From contig SWLE01000485.1 of NCBI GenBank assembly GCA_004026145.2, positions 1 through 64,000 of the forward strand: a stretch of 64,000 bases of DNA, written 5' to 3'. Position numbers and translations under genes: made by a program. The notes under the pieces are model-generated. The model ran no database searches, was not told the DNA's origin, and saw only the letters and a list, made by a program, of their open reading frames with translations. This stretch comes from Takifugu bimaculatus. Lineage: Eukaryota > Chordata > Actinopteri > Tetraodontiformes > Tetraodontidae. Shown here one piece after another: positions 34,301-49,300 of the stretch (within the stretch, counting starts at the first letter, position 1; each line of letters begins with the position of its first letter).

Positions 34301-37300
34301 GGTGTTCCGGTGGTCTGAGGGTTGATATAGGGGGGCGACTGCTGGATAAATGGGTCAGCGGTTTGCTGGTTGTATTCGGGTCTGGGGGTGCCGGGCATCT
34401 GTGCATAAGGACTTTGCTGAGGGGAACCTAGTGCTGATAATGGACTTGAGGGAAAGGCAGAGTCCTGAGACTGGGAGAGGCCTGCAAAGTTTCCGTCAGC
34501 TGGTCTGGAAGGGTCTCTTCTTCCTCCTCCTCCGGCACCACTGCACACCTCTTGTTGGGGGCGCATGGGTGCTTTAAACAGGTTGAGTTGAACTGGGTCA
34601 CCGGCTCGAAAGGACGGATCCAATGTAGAGTGTCGTAAAGTACCACTGTTCTGAGAGCGTTGGAAGCTCTCTGGGGGTCGTAGAGTAGCGTGATGGGACA
34701 ATAACTCCGAACCAGAACCAGAGGGGGAGCTTATCAGACCCCCTCTGCTCTGCTGGAGTCCTGAGTGGAGAAGACCACAAAAAGATACTTTAATCCAGTA
34801 GCCAACAATAGGACCTGACACCTTCAGCAGTAGAAATAAATGCAAAAAGGATGAGTTACCTGACTGGGATATGAGGTTCCTGGAGGCATCAATGGGGGTC
34901 TTTGAGTCTGGGGATGGAGCAGGAGATCCAAACATGTCATGGCCTGGGGAGGGGCTGAGGGAGTTCCGTCTTTGCTGCTGTGAACCTGGGAGGTTTCCAG
35001 GCTGACAGGATATGGACCGAGAAGTACCGCCTCCCTTAAGAGTGTCCCAAGGTGAGGAGGGGCGTGATGAAGGTGGGGAGAACATCTGGGGAGAGGATGG
35101 AGGCTGGTGGAGAGGGGATGAGGGATGTGGAGAATGTGGGAGTGAAAATCCGGAGGGAGGTGGAGCTTGTGGTTTGAGGAAGACGTCGTCGGCCTGTCCG
35201 GAACTCCCCTGTAACAGGAGGTGGTGCCTGAATTGACTCTCCCTCGAGGATGGTGGCGTGTGGTTGGGGGAGGCACTGCCCAACATTACAGGCGTCATGG
35301 GGCTGCGGCTGCTGTTGTCTGGAGACACCGGCCTGCTGAGGCGCTGAGCGGCCAACTGCTGCCTTTGCTCATTCTTCACCTGCTCCAGTTTCTGAGTGGC
35401 CTCCATCTTGGCCTGCTGTTTGCTCTTCTGACGCATTTGCTGCCAGAGAAACAGGAAGATAACAAGCAGGAAATGCATCAATACGTCCGCTGCAGGAGCA
35501 GCCAACACATGACAGGACTCGCTTTCCCTCACTGTCTCTGTAGAGACACACTGACGCCGCTGTCGTCAACTCTGGGCCAACTCTCCTGTACATGGATCCC
35601 ATCTCATTTTTGAAATGGAACCTGCAGTTTGGCCCAGAGAAGATGACTGTGACTAACCCTCAGACCATGTGTCTGAAATCCTCTTTGGGCTGGAGATGGC
35701 CTACTTCTGGTCAAACTCTCTCTCTTCTCAACCTCAGGGTCTATTCTCAAGGCGTTTGGATAAACCTGTGAGCAGCCCCTGAATAAAGTCTGATCAGCTC
35801 CTGGTGGAAACAGCTTTTATTTCAGCCATTTTCCAGCAGCTGTCTGGGTGCTGCACAAGTGTCAGCACTTGAATATTCACCGGACTAGTGTTTGTCTGTA
35901 TTGGACTGGTAGAGGAGAGAACTGAGGAGGAGAAGAGGATTTCAGAGGGTCATGGATCCAAGTCTGCCTTGAACAGGTTCGCCTTGAGATCTTACCAGAG
36001 CCTCTTTGCCACCTCCTGCTACAGATGCCTGGAAGGGACAATCTTTATCTGTTGATTTTAGGGCTTTGCTTTGGGGGAGATATTCCTGCCTCTTCTTACT
36101 GGCTTCCCATCTGTCATTTACCTCTCCCTTTTCAATGACATCAGAGATATTATTTGAAGTGGGTGAGGCTCAGCACACATATCATAACCAATCAATGACA
36201 TCAGCCACGTAAAATTCATGTGACCAACTCTCCCAAGTGGCATGTTGGTAACGTGGTTATTACTGGTTATTACTGGCCAGGAAATCAACACCATCTTTCT
36301 GGACTGATTTGGAAAGTTACTAGATTAGTGACTGACTCGGCATTACTGTCATCTACAATCAAACATACTAAACAAACTTATGAAGCAAGCTCCAACACTT
36401 CAACGGCTACATAACAGTGTTGAATAAAGTCAGGTAGTAGTGTTGATTTCTCTGGACGTGGCCATGTTTTTACGTCTGGCACAGCAGATCTCACCTGTCT
36501 GAGCTTCCATTCTTGCTCTTGCTCCGACTCTTTGGATTTCAGTGGATCCCTAAACCCACCCTCCACCTCCACGCAAGCAGGGTCATAAGGGACTGGAAGT
36601 GGAGGTTGTGTGGCCTGTTGCTGTTTGACTGGCTCATTGGAGAACTGAACCTTATTAATGCGCTGAGCTGCCCGGTTATCTCGAGCTTTTTGCTGCCAAG
36701 GAGAAAACACACACGTAGGAAAGATGAAAACTGAAAGTCTCCGGCAGCCACTGAGCAGAGCCGATGCAAAGGTGACCATTTTAGATGACCAAGCAGCTAA
36801 GACGTTAGCTGCCGATTTATTCACGTCACTGGTAAGGAGAAAAACTCACCACAAAGGGTGCTCGGTCCTGAGAACATGCCTTCCTCCACAGTTTAGCGAT
36901 CTGCTTCACTCTGGTGGACCATTCTGAAAAAGTTCACTATTTATTCAGTAGCTCTTCAGATGAACATCAGAGGGAACAGCAACATTGTTTCAGCAGCTCT
37001 ATATAAGTCAAACAGCCACAGTCTGATAACCTTGACATGCACAGTCATCTATCGAGGGATCGTCCGGCCTGCTTCCCGGTTATACTAGGAATATTTCTCA
37101 TAGCAGCTTAATGTGATTTGATTGCTCAAACTGTCTTCAATCAAATACATGAAGGATGACAGAAAAGCACCTATCAATCATTAAAAGTATCGGTAATAGG
37201 CACACAACAAAAACAAGCTGCTGGTAATTCTCATCTCCACTACAGCTGAGTCCCACCATCGATTAAAGCCCTCACACGAGATAAATGTAACGTGATCATA

Positions 37301-40300
37301 CCAGGATATTGCTCCCTCAGCTGGGGAAAGTTGGTGTTACAGTATAGGACAGGAGCGACTGTTGCCATCTCTCCTAGCGCCTCTTCTTTCTCCCACTTCA
37401 ACATGCTCTTCTGAGCTGTTGACATTGCGTCCTGTTCCCCCTCTCCTGCTGAGCCCTGATTGGTCAGAGGCTGCCCATGGCTGTGGTCAGAACCTGGACC
37501 AGGGACATGGCCTTCTGCAGAACCCAACCTAAATCCTGCTGGGCCCTGGGCACTACTGGACATCACGGCAGGGTTAGTGAAGTGAGGAACAGCTCCCATC
37601 CGGCCATTCATTAGAGGAAGGCGAGGAAATGCCACAGTTGCTAGGAAAGACAGAATACTTCTGATTTATAAAAGTAAAATAAGCCAAATAATCTCCTGAC
37701 TGAAATGCAACGCAACTCTAACCCTGACCCAAAGGGTTTTGTAGCAGAGATAGATATAGATAAAAACTCAATTACTTACTGAAACGTACTGCAATGATAG
37801 TAATGCTAGAACAAAAGAGCACGTGGAAGCCATCTTCTGCCTCAGTTGTGTGTGTGTGTGTGTACCTGTCTGCTGTGTGTGTGTATGGTTCCCAGCTGCA
37901 GTGTTTGTGTTTTGTCTCTGCTCCAGTTGACTGTTGCTGTTGTTTGGACGGAGAACAGCTGTGAATACCTCCTCAACGTCCTTCCCTTCCAGCTCTAGGA
38001 GTGTATTAGCATGCATGCATTCACAAGCACAATCACACACACACACAGACACACACTTTAATCCAAGCAGTCCAAATGACAAATCTTTATTCTGAGATGG
38101 GGTGGGCAGAGACTAGTCCAACCTGGGATCTTGTAGAGTTTGCCGAGGATGGCACCTGAAACACAACATTGCACTTCTGGTCAGTTTCTGGAAATGACAG
38201 AATAATTGAAAACCTGAACACTTGAACTCACCATCTGTCACCATCTTGTCAAGCTCAGGACTCAAGATGGCATCGAGAGGCTCTTCCTGAGCCATCCTCT
38301 GGCCACAACCACCACTTCCTGTGAAAGATGGGTCATCAGTCATGGAGGCAAGGTCGAGCCCAGCTAAGAGACAGACAGATGACAGATGGGTTAAATAATG
38401 ACCTCAATAAAAAATAAAAAAACAACCAGGAGCCAAAGGAGAAGCAGGAGACATTATCTGGAGGACAGGCAGGAGGGAAAAAGGCAAGTGTTATCTGGCG
38501 GAGGAGTAGACACAACCAGAAAATTGGCTTGTATCTGCAGTGGGTAGTAGGGAGCAGTATTTAGAGGGGCCTGAGCTGTAATCAGGAGGAGCAGGATTAG
38601 GAAGTGAGACCTTCAAAGAGGAGTGGTGGGAAGAGGTATTGGTCTTACCAAATGGAGATGGAGAGCGCTCCACCTGGAAGTGACCTGTAACCAAAAATTA
38701 ATGATCAGTGTGTTCTTCTTTGCTTGATCATATCACCTCTGTAGCGACTGTTGGAGATGTTCGAGGTGATCACGTGGCTTCATGACAACTTGTGGATAAT
38801 GACTGCAGGAAACCTACAGAGCCCCCAACTGTACTCATCAAATCACATCCAATCAGATGTTAATTGAGAGGATTCTGTAGAAGGAAATATTAGAACAGCA
38901 GTTTGTGGCCTGCTCCCTGGGGGGCCCTGAAGCTGCCGCCAACAGGTGGTGCTAATTTTACTAGGAACCACCTAAAAACAACACAAAGAAGCCATTTCAT
39001 GGGAACAACACACAATTCTTCACCACTATTACACAAACATTTGTGACAGACAACCAATTAACTACATGAGGCGAGAAAAAAGCAGGAATATAAGATCAGA
39101 CTCTAAATTTTAGCAGGTTTTCATTTATTCTGAGGGGCTTGGTGAACCTGCCAGCTCTGAGCAGACAGTTTTGAAAAAAAATATGGTGAAAATTAACATT
39201 GGGATTCAATTTAAAGTGCATAGTCTAAAAACGTATATGTTTAAAAATGTTTGCAAAAGGGAGGATGGTTTTCCCCAAAGATTAGAGGAGAAAATAAGAT
39301 ATGTAAGTGATGACAGGAACCGTGTGTTTATTTGGGAGGTGTGGGCGACAGCATTTAAAAAGGTACGCTGCAAAAAAGGTTGGGACCTACGGTTAGAACA
39401 TGAAAAACACGTTGAACCAATCAGACACAATAAACAGGAAGAACAAGACAGATGGAAGTGTGCGTGTACCTGTATGACCTGTTGCCAATATGTGAGGATC
39501 AGTGATGAGAACTTCAGACAAATCCAACAGAGTTCCATTCGATATGGCTGTGTGTTAACAGACATGCAGTAATGCGCGCGTGTGCATGCACACACATATG
39601 ATGTCACTGGTGAAGTCATGAAGTAAATTTAATGTTAATGTAAAAAACTCACGCAGCGTTCCTTGGTTCTTACTGGCGTCTGCTCCTGAGGTGGGGTTGG
39701 GTCTTCTTTTTTCATCTGCTAGCGTTACTAATTGGTTGGTGCTCCTGATTGGTTGGACTAGGGTCCCTGGTCCCAGCCTCCGTCCCCCCTGCCGACTCTG
39801 ATCAAGAAGATCCTTACCAAAGAACGCCTCCTAAAAGAGAGGACAGTCAAGTCCATCAGGACCAGAAGACCAAGTTTGCCTGTGAGTGTGTTTGAGAGAG
39901 AGACCTGCAGGTAGGAGGGAAACACCTCCTCAAGCTTAGTCTTCTTCTTCCTGTATCTCTTCTTCACCTTCCCCGGTGTATGGTCAATATTTAGCGTGGT
40001 CTCCACGGAAACATCTGAGCAAGATAACAGTGCATCTATGTGAATGTCGAGAAGACGAGAGCCAGTGCAGACAAAGGTCAAGAGTCTCACCTTCATCTCT
40101 ACACAGGAGCTCTGCTGAGTCTCTTCGACAGAGTTTGATCCTGCTCAGACCCATCTTCCCACCACGCTGACGCACCATGAAACCCCCGATACCTGAGACA
40201 GAGACAGGCAGAGAGAGTGAGATAAAGACACACAGATTCAAATAAAGGGCTGGCTCCGCCTACCTGGCCTGTAGGGTTTCCTCTTCCTCTTCTTGTTGCC

Positions 40301-43300
40301 ATCAGCACCCTCGGGTTCGCCGGCAATATCATAGTTGTGGCTATGTTCCCGCTCTGGGCTGGAGTCAGATTTCAACTCGCAGTCCAGCCCACCTGAAGCA
40401 AAAAAGAACATTAGCTAACAAAACCCAAATGAAAAGGCTGCTGGGAATAGCAGCATGACCTCTGACCTCTGAGGTCCTGTTCAGTGGGGGTGTCAGGCTC
40501 AGCTGGGGTCAGGACAGACACACTGTTCTGGTTGATGATCCTCAGCTTCAGTTTGGGTTTACCCCTGCACACACAAAACAGAACCACTTCCTACAGTTAT
40601 GTGAATGATGAGGCGATACGCTAACTAGCTGAACTCTGCTCAGGATGCAAGAACGTGTGCCTGTAGAGTGGAGAGGGCAGGAAGCTACACGTCATCTGTT
40701 TACCTTCGATACCTGCGTGGAGACATCAGCGGTTCCACCAGAGACTGGAGGTGAGCGAGACCCGACTCTGTCAGACACACTCCATCCTGAGTGAACGTCT
40801 TTGACTCCACACCTACACACACACACACACACTCTCTTCGGTACTTTGAAACATTTATCCATATCCCAGGTTGAACAGGGTGTACTGACCAGGTTCTCTG
40901 AGGCGCGAACTCATCTGAACCATGTGAGGTGATGAAAAACTGTCACATTTCCCTGAAAAACACAGATTCGTGGAGCTTAGGGATTTTTGAAGTTTATGGT
41001 TTCTGGTCTCCCCTTAACCATCAGCTTCTTAACATGAATGATATCTATAGTATAACTTACATCTAATCACCAATAACAAAGGTGCTAGTGCACGAAGGCT
41101 CAGAGCAGCCTGTTATATATACAGTATATATCCACCCTTTGTCCTTTATTCTTCCATTTTATAACAATGGATAGTGAAATTCTGAAGCACATTTCTAATG
41201 AATGACTGATCACATGGGATGAGGAGGAGGTTCTGATCTCTGCTCACCGTAAGAGCTGCAGCCGTGACCCCGGCACAGTGAGCAGTCAAAGCCTTCGTCA
41301 GCAACAGCCTCCACCTCATCCTCACAGCTCAGGCCCTGACACGTTGCATGGACCCACCTGGGCACAAACACACGTCAGCACCCTCGCTCACACACATAAA
41401 TACACACCGTTTTCACATCAAGGCTTCGTGCAACCCTTCAGCAGCGAGGTGTGTGTTACCTGTCGCATTGCTGACACTGCATGATGAGTTCATTGTGCAT
41501 GTACTGTTTCTGACACAGCGGACAGCATCTAAGGCTGCCACATGGACCACAACGACTGTAGTTATCCTGCCAATCACAGCGCACCCCAGGAGAGGAGGAG
41601 CCACACTGGATACACTTCACACACCTGAGGACAGAACAGACACACACTCAGAAGAGAACCCAGGAACGTGCATGCACAGCTGACTGAGGAAGACGACCCT
41701 ACCACTTGCACTTCCAGGCTCCTTTAGGGACTGTGTGAAGGGGTGGGTCCAAACAGTAGGTGTGGTAACTGATGTCACAGTCATCACATAACAACAGCCG
41801 TCCAGGGTCGCTGGCCTCACCGCAAGCTTCACACACCGTACACTCCAGACAGCGCCACCCTTTGGTCAGGACAACCCGCGTCATCTACACACACCGTCAG
41901 TACAATCAGATTAAAAAGAAACCCAACAGATCAAAGACACCTAACCCAGATTATGGTGAGAAGAAACAGATTACAGATGCAATATCAGTAGAACAGGTGT
42001 AGGCAGGATATTGTATAGAAATGTGCATCTTCATAGCTGTAAATCAGCACAAATACACTCATGAACCCAAAGGGTTTTACTGTGCACTAATCAAACCTAC
42101 ATTTGTGTGAACAAAATATGATGGATCTTCTTCTGAAACCTATGAAACCTTCTCACCACAACATTGGCCTCTGCTGCCACCTTGTGTGTGAATGCACATG
42201 TAACAGACGTATGGCTAATCATGAATCTGAAACATATAACTGCCCAAACCTACAGTAATCATGTTTGAAGTGATTTCAAATGTAATGGTGCTCATACTGA
42301 CCTTAACGTTCACACAGAAGGGATGGTAACACTGTCCACACTGAGAACAGGCCAACAGTCTGCCCTCGGCTCCCTGACCAAAGCTACCGCACACCACACA
42401 CATGTCCTACACCAACACACACACACACGAGAAAATTAACAAGATCAAACAGTTCCCAAGATTCTAATATCATCAAGTCAGCAGACTCTCTGCAAAACAC
42501 CAGCAAAGTCAATGAAGCGTGAGAGGGAGGGTGGCTCGACAACAGTATCTATCACATGGTTCTAATATTACCTACAATTTCTACATGCATGTGGTGTGTT
42601 ACTGATTCCAGCAGTTGTTTACCTGTTTAAGAGTGAAGTGGTCAGAGGTGGAGAACATCACCACCGTGTTGTGCATCGAGTTCTCTTCCTCCTCCTTTGG
42701 CTGGAACGCTTCCATACTGACCGACTGAAAGTCAGAGGCAAGTCAAGAAGCTGGTCAAATATTGATGCACTCTGAGGCAACGCCCAAAATAAATCACCTG
42801 TCTAAATCTATCTCGCTGGAAAATACCTGGAGTTTCCTTTAAATGGACTCATCTAATCAACATAAAGTTAGAGCGATAGCCACATGAAGGAAGATCTGTA
42901 TGCGTGTGTTTTGTTCATACCCCCGGCAACACGGTCAGACTGTCCTGAGCCTTGAGTCGGCTCCTTCCTCTTGCTCCTCTTCCTCCGCCAACACCTCCTC
43001 CCCTGGACCTCCTCCTGCCTGGAAATCCTGAACCTCGGCCCTGGAAGTAATAAAAGGATGATGAAGTTGTTAGAAGAGCAGGAAAACCAAAAACTCCTTG
43101 TAAATTACTAGCGGCCAGATATAGGAGGGAATTAGGGCCAGAAGTGATCAGGGAATTTAAATTCTGAGTATTTTCAAGATTTTTAAAAGGGTTTCACTTC
43201 CCAATGATTCTGGATGTAAAATCAGAACATACAGGGAAAAGTCCATCTTTAACTAATCAAGCCTAAATGAGATCTTCAGGTCTTCAACTGACCAAAACTT

Positions 43301-46300
43301 ATCACAGCTCTGTGGACTTTAGTGAAACACAAGTAGCAAAGGTGCAACAAAGCGGCCATCTCTCAATCAGAACAGAGGGAATGAGAGCAGGAACATTCCC
43401 GAGACCTGGCGACCATAGAGGACGTTCTTCTGGATTCTTTACATTAGAATAGGCACCGATATTCTGTCTCGTGCTGTGCGCTGAGTCACAGGCTTCATCA
43501 CACAGGTGAGCAGCCAGTGGAACACGCCCACATCACCTCCCTCTACTGGTCCTAGTAAAGTTATTCTGTTATCTTCCCAACATTTTTACAAAAGGAATTG
43601 GATTGTCCCGCTACATCCTTCAGCCTTTCCATAACACCTGTAAGAGTTACAGTGTGCTTTTTACCACTCTCATGCTCCAGAGGGGGGGGTCCTGTGGACG
43701 GGGCTTAGGGCTGTCCCACCCTGACTCTCCCATGGAATCCTGGGAGGATGAAGGGGGGCTCACGGCCCTGCGATTACTCCAACACGAACCCTGGGTTAGG
43801 GGAGGCAGGGGCAGATGAAGTGAAGAAGGAAGTGCAAAGAAAGTAAAAGTGGAGATGGGGAAAAAATGCAGTTACATAAATGCTAAAAAAAGAACAAATC
43901 AAAACATAAAAAATATATATAGGTTGATTTTTAGATGAAACATTACCATGGTAAACAACATGCAGCCCAGTAAGACAGGCTAAGGATATATTGTCTTCAC
44001 GCTAGCAGCAGCTAACAGATGAATATTCAACACTGTCTGGTACATGAAGATACACCCACCAGCCACTTGTTAGGTTTGTTAACCCTCTAACCCTAACCCT
44101 AACCCCTAACCCCTAACCCTCTGACCCTAACCCCTAACCCTTAACCCCTAACCCTAACCCCTAACCCTAACCCTAACCCCTAACCCTCTGACTCTAACCC
44201 CTAACCCTAACCCCTAACCCTAACCCCAACCCTCTGACCCTAACCCCTAACCCCTAACCCTAACCCTAACCGCTTGTTATGGATCAGGCTGCTGCTGGTG
44301 CCATTGTGTGAGGGGATATTTTTATCACTTTGGGCCCCTTAGTACAGCAGGATAATGCACCATGTGACCAAGCTCATATCCTCTCAAATTGGTTTCCAGA
44401 ATGTGACCGTGACTTCACTCTACTCCAGCGGTTTACACAGTCAGCAGATTTAATTTGCACAGAACACCTTTGGGATGTGGAAGACAGGAGGTTCACATCC
44501 TCAGCCGACAGATCTGCAGCAACTGTGTGATGCCATCATGTCATTATGAACCAAAACCTCAGTGGAACGCTTCCGACACCAAGAATTAAGGCAGTTCTGA
44601 AGGCAAAAGGAATCAAAACTTTTAGGAGCAAGGTGGACCTAATAAAGTGGCCGGATGCACATGGCATAGGGGCACAGGTCAGTGGTCACCTGACCACCAC
44701 ATGATGGACAACCTAAATCACGACTGGGCTACTACTAGACCGTACTGGCTCTGGGCTAGCATGGAATATGTTAAACATGAACAAGGAGACAAGAGCAGCA
44801 TTTAAACTGCATTCCTCTGCTGTAGAGGAGGGATGGAAGATGACGAATGAGCAGGATGGAGAATGGGCTGAAGAGGAACAGGAGAGACGGCGACACCTAG
44901 ACACAGGACTGGTGGAAGTCAAAGATATTTCTCAGGAACACTCATGTGTCAGCCCACTTAGTAAAGACTGAAGTACAACGACTGCGTCTCCACAGAAGAA
45001 ACCCTTTGATCTAATCAGAGCCACACAAAACTCTAATTTAGTCATTGATATTGACCCAATCTGAAACGTTTGTGATGAAAGCCATCCACTATCAAACAGT
45101 ATGTTTACATGCAGTTTAAACCAGCTTTGCTAAAGAGGTGCAATCTTGTAGACATTCAACAGAGAAAGTCAACAGCAGGTGGCGATATGCAGCTTTCAGC
45201 AGGTTAATACGGCCCTTTTCTGGTTGACCTGTTTCACCACACAATCAACGAGTCGGGCAGCAGACCAGCAACAGGAAGCTGGATCCTCTGCTATGTAATG
45301 GATGCTTTACTTATGCAGGTAAGCTGCACTCATGGTCCCTCGTGGTCTCGGTGATTTCAGGAGAGACAAGAACACCATCCAACTTCCTGAATGTTTGTGC
45401 TCCAGGGTCACATGCAAAGGTTGTGTGGCATGAGCTCAAGCCTTGTCTGGGTTTAATCTGATAAAGGCCTATAAATGCCAGAGAAAATTGATGTCCCATC
45501 ACATTATCTGGCTCTTAGTCAGCAAGTGGCTCGAGCTTAGTTTAATGCAACTTGAAAAAATGATTTAACTAAAAACATTATTGCCTCAATCCAAGTATAA
45601 CTGGACAACCAAAGTGCATGTGAATGAATTAGTTCGACTAATACCGGCGCTCTCTGTGCCTAAATCAGAGTTAAACTCCAATGCACAGATGCTCCACAAC
45701 CTCCCCACTCCCCCCAGGAGGAGGCAACAAGGATCAGCATGGATCTTGGAAATGATGTACGAGATGATCAAAGTTGTATGATGATCCACCTTCCTGTTAG
45801 GAATGCTGGTCTGCTGCCTGACTCCAGATGAAATAGGTCACATAATAAACTGGAAAAGGGGCCCTGACAAAGCACCAACCCAATGTTGAGGAGGACAGGC
45901 TCCCATCAGCTGATTCAACTGTATGTTGATCTCCTACAGGCCACCTGATGCCCCCTCTCTCACACTGGGTTCACGCTGGATGCAGACGCGCTGCGAGGCA
46001 CCGAGCAGCGGAGGTCTGTGGATCTCGGCGCTCATGTTAACAGAACGTGTCGTTCACACGTTCAGACTCCAGCGTTTGTTTGGGCGTCTGGTCTATTCTC
46101 TCCAGACGCAATAGGTCGTTTCAAGCCGGCAGGAAGACAAAGAAAAAAACAAAGGAATCCGAGCACTTTTCACAATGAAACAACACACTCGACAGATACA
46201 ATTTCATTTTTGTGTTAATTTCTAAAGAGAGCGCAAGAGAGACGCACACGCACACCCCCACACACAGAGGAACGAGAACTGGGAAACAGAAAGAGAACTT

Positions 46301-49300
46301 AAATAGATCTAATGAAAATAGAGTAGATAAACATTGATTTTAAACTGCAGCTGTATATCTCCCACGCACAACTACAACTACACAACGCTGCTATAAGTAG
46401 AGAACAGCCGAGGAGCTTGTTGGCCGGCACAGACTAATGTCTGGTGGAAAGAGGCTCCAGCTCACGTGCGATATTCTTAGCATGACGCTTGTGCGTCCAG
46501 TGTGAACGCAGCGTTAAACTCTCTCTCCGACACGTGCTCTCCGCTCCCTCCCTCTCTCTCCCAGACGCTCATCCTCTTTCCCACGCCGACACTCTCCACC
46601 TCTCCAGTGCCTGTTCTCTCGCTCTATCCGACACTGGCTCTCTGCTTGCTCTCTTTCTCTGAAACTCCCTCTCAATTCCACGCTGGACGAGCCCTCTCTT
46701 TCACTCTTTCAATGTCTCTCTGACACTCTCTCCCTCTCACTTCCATGCTCGTGCTCTCTCTCTCTCTGACAATTTCACTCTCTCCAATGCTCTCTCTCTC
46801 TGACGCTTGCTCTCTTTGATGACCACACTCACACTCCAAACCTGCTTGATTCTTGCTCTGGCAGGTGAGAATTTCCTCTTGGAAATTGCTGGTTTCCCCA
46901 TTCCAATTTTAGGAGTGAAGGGTAGCAGAAGGGTGGGGGGAGCCTGAGAGAAGAAAAACCAGGAGGAGACAGACAGTCCTTAGAAAGAAAGAATAGAAAA
47001 GAAGGCAGCAAAAATTAGAAGTTAAATCTGACTGACCTTAGACAAGGGAACAAAGTTTTTGTCAGGGGAGGAGTGGAGATGAGGTGAAGCTGGAGAGAGA
47101 GGAGGGGGGGTGATTGGAACTCTTGTGGGTGATGTCTCAGGGGAAGCCTCGGTGGAGAAGGGAGACAGCCGAAGACGGATGGAGAGGTCATCTGAAGGCA
47201 TAGAAGAGCAGGGAGGACGTGCCAAACCCTGTTCCTTCCCCCGGCCATAGAAAAAAACTGGGCTGGGAGAAGAGGGGTTTCGAAGAGTCAAGGGAAGAGA
47301 CTCAGAAGTCATCACCTCCATCACATCATCTAGCGATGGGTCCAGCTCAGGCACAGGACTCATAGGTATTTCCTCTTCCTCTGCTTCTGACTTATCTTGC
47401 AGTTCCTCCTCCTCTTCCATCCAATTTCTTGCCCCTGGTACCTCCTCAGATGTATGTGATGATGCTGGCTCTGGTGTTGCTGAACCTTCCTTTCTCCTCT
47501 CCAAAGGCCTACTGTGTGGCTGCGATTCATCAGTGGTGGGCTCCGTTTCTACAGGAACAGGTGTGGCCTGTCGCTCTGACTGTCCATCATCACCATCCAA
47601 GGTCACCTTATAGGAGACACTTTGGTTATTCAGCATCAACGTTTCTCCTGAGGCCTCCTCTAATGGTTGACGATTAGACAGCTGCTCCTCTTTGGAGTGC
47701 AAATCCACAGGAGAAGGGATGGGTGGGGCATGGGGTGAGCAGCAGGAGGATGAGGAATTCCTGTGAGGGGAAGAAGTGCAGGAGTCTAGAGAGTTCGCTC
47801 CATGAAGATGACATGGCGAGAGTAGATCTGCAGGGGAGGGAACTGTAGGCTGGTTTGGGGGCGAGGCCGACTGAAGATTGATGAGCTCGGGGGAGTGAGG
47901 AGCTGGCTGTGCAGGTAGGGGGGAAACGGGGGCATCAGTAGGGACCTCCTGCTGGACTCCTGCAGAGACAGATACACGTGAAGGTCACTCATCGAGCATG
48001 TCAAGGAACCGTTATAGCAGATGATAGCTTCCTACCAGTGGAACAGCTGAAGCTGCGCTGCTTCTCCTCTGGATGCCATTCTCCTCTTGGGTCTTTACCC
48101 TCACCTGACTCCTCAGGTAGCTTCTCCTGTGGTGGATCCTCTCTCTTCTCATTTTCTTCAATTACCTTCTCTGATGCCATCACTTCTTCTGCCAAGTTGG
48201 GATCTAGAGGATATTGTAATGTCAAAACCTAAGAGCTTTGCTCAGACGCTGAGCCATTTTCAACATGACCCCTTTTGGGTGTCTTGATACTTACATTCAG
48301 CAGCTGCAGACTCCCTCTGAGTTTGAATGTTCTGCGGGACGCTCGTTAACGTAGCATGAAAACACAGCAGTGGGCTATCAGGACCTGGGCTGGGGGTGTC
48401 TTCCGAGTGGCCAGAGACTGGACTTGGATGCACTTGTCTGTTACTTGACTGCAAAGAGCCACACTTAGGATTGGTAGCTGGGCTACTGGTCACACGATGA
48501 GGAGAGAGAGCCTGAGGGCACACAGGAGCTCCAGTAATGTGGCTACAACTACGCATTGAACTGCTAACCTGAGAGGGACTACAGCAGACAGGACTCTGGG
48601 GGCTAGGACTAGCCAGACTGGAACTAATATCAGCTGAGCTGGCTGCTCTGAGAGGCAGGGGACTGGTGGAGCCAGGGCTTTGTTGGCTGTCAGTGACACA
48701 CGGGTTGAGGGTATGGGGTGCAGCATCTGGAGAATGGCTCACCACAGTGGACTTGTTGTACAGTGAGGAACTTACAGGCTCTGGCATCATCTCCCCAACA
48801 TTGTCGGGTTTCTCAGGACCAGATTCAAAACTAACCAAAGAGGGGAGAAAAGAATTCAGCATCTTTGAACTGACATCATTGTCAACCTTGAGACTTGAAC
48901 TGGGTCCAGGTTTGTTTTCAGTGTTTAGAACTGGGTTGTGTTGGGGGCTACAGCATAATTTATTGGACTGAGCTAGACTGTGTGGTGAACTTACAAACTC
49001 TGCGGTAGTTTGTGCAAGGCTGCTCTGTGTGGTGCTTGCTGAGGCACCTGAGGGAGAATTAACGGAGGGGGTATCAACATTAACAGGATTACCTGGACCA
49101 ACGAGACAAGACCTATCTGGAAAGTGACTTGAGTGAGTCTCAGTTCTTTTCGCAGGTGAGAAGGTGGCCTGGTCATCGTGGCTCAGAGTGCGCTTACAGG
49201 GTAAAGGCCCACAACTAGTCAAGGTTGTTGTCTGTGAAGGACTATCCGGGTTTGGGACACTTAACTGAGCAGAACGTGTAGGACTTACATTTCTCTGTGT

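Noticed and set aside
39171..39572. 133-aa plus-strand frame
   Set aside because: No family resemblance, lies in a kmt2c intron, and has no splice or promoter support.
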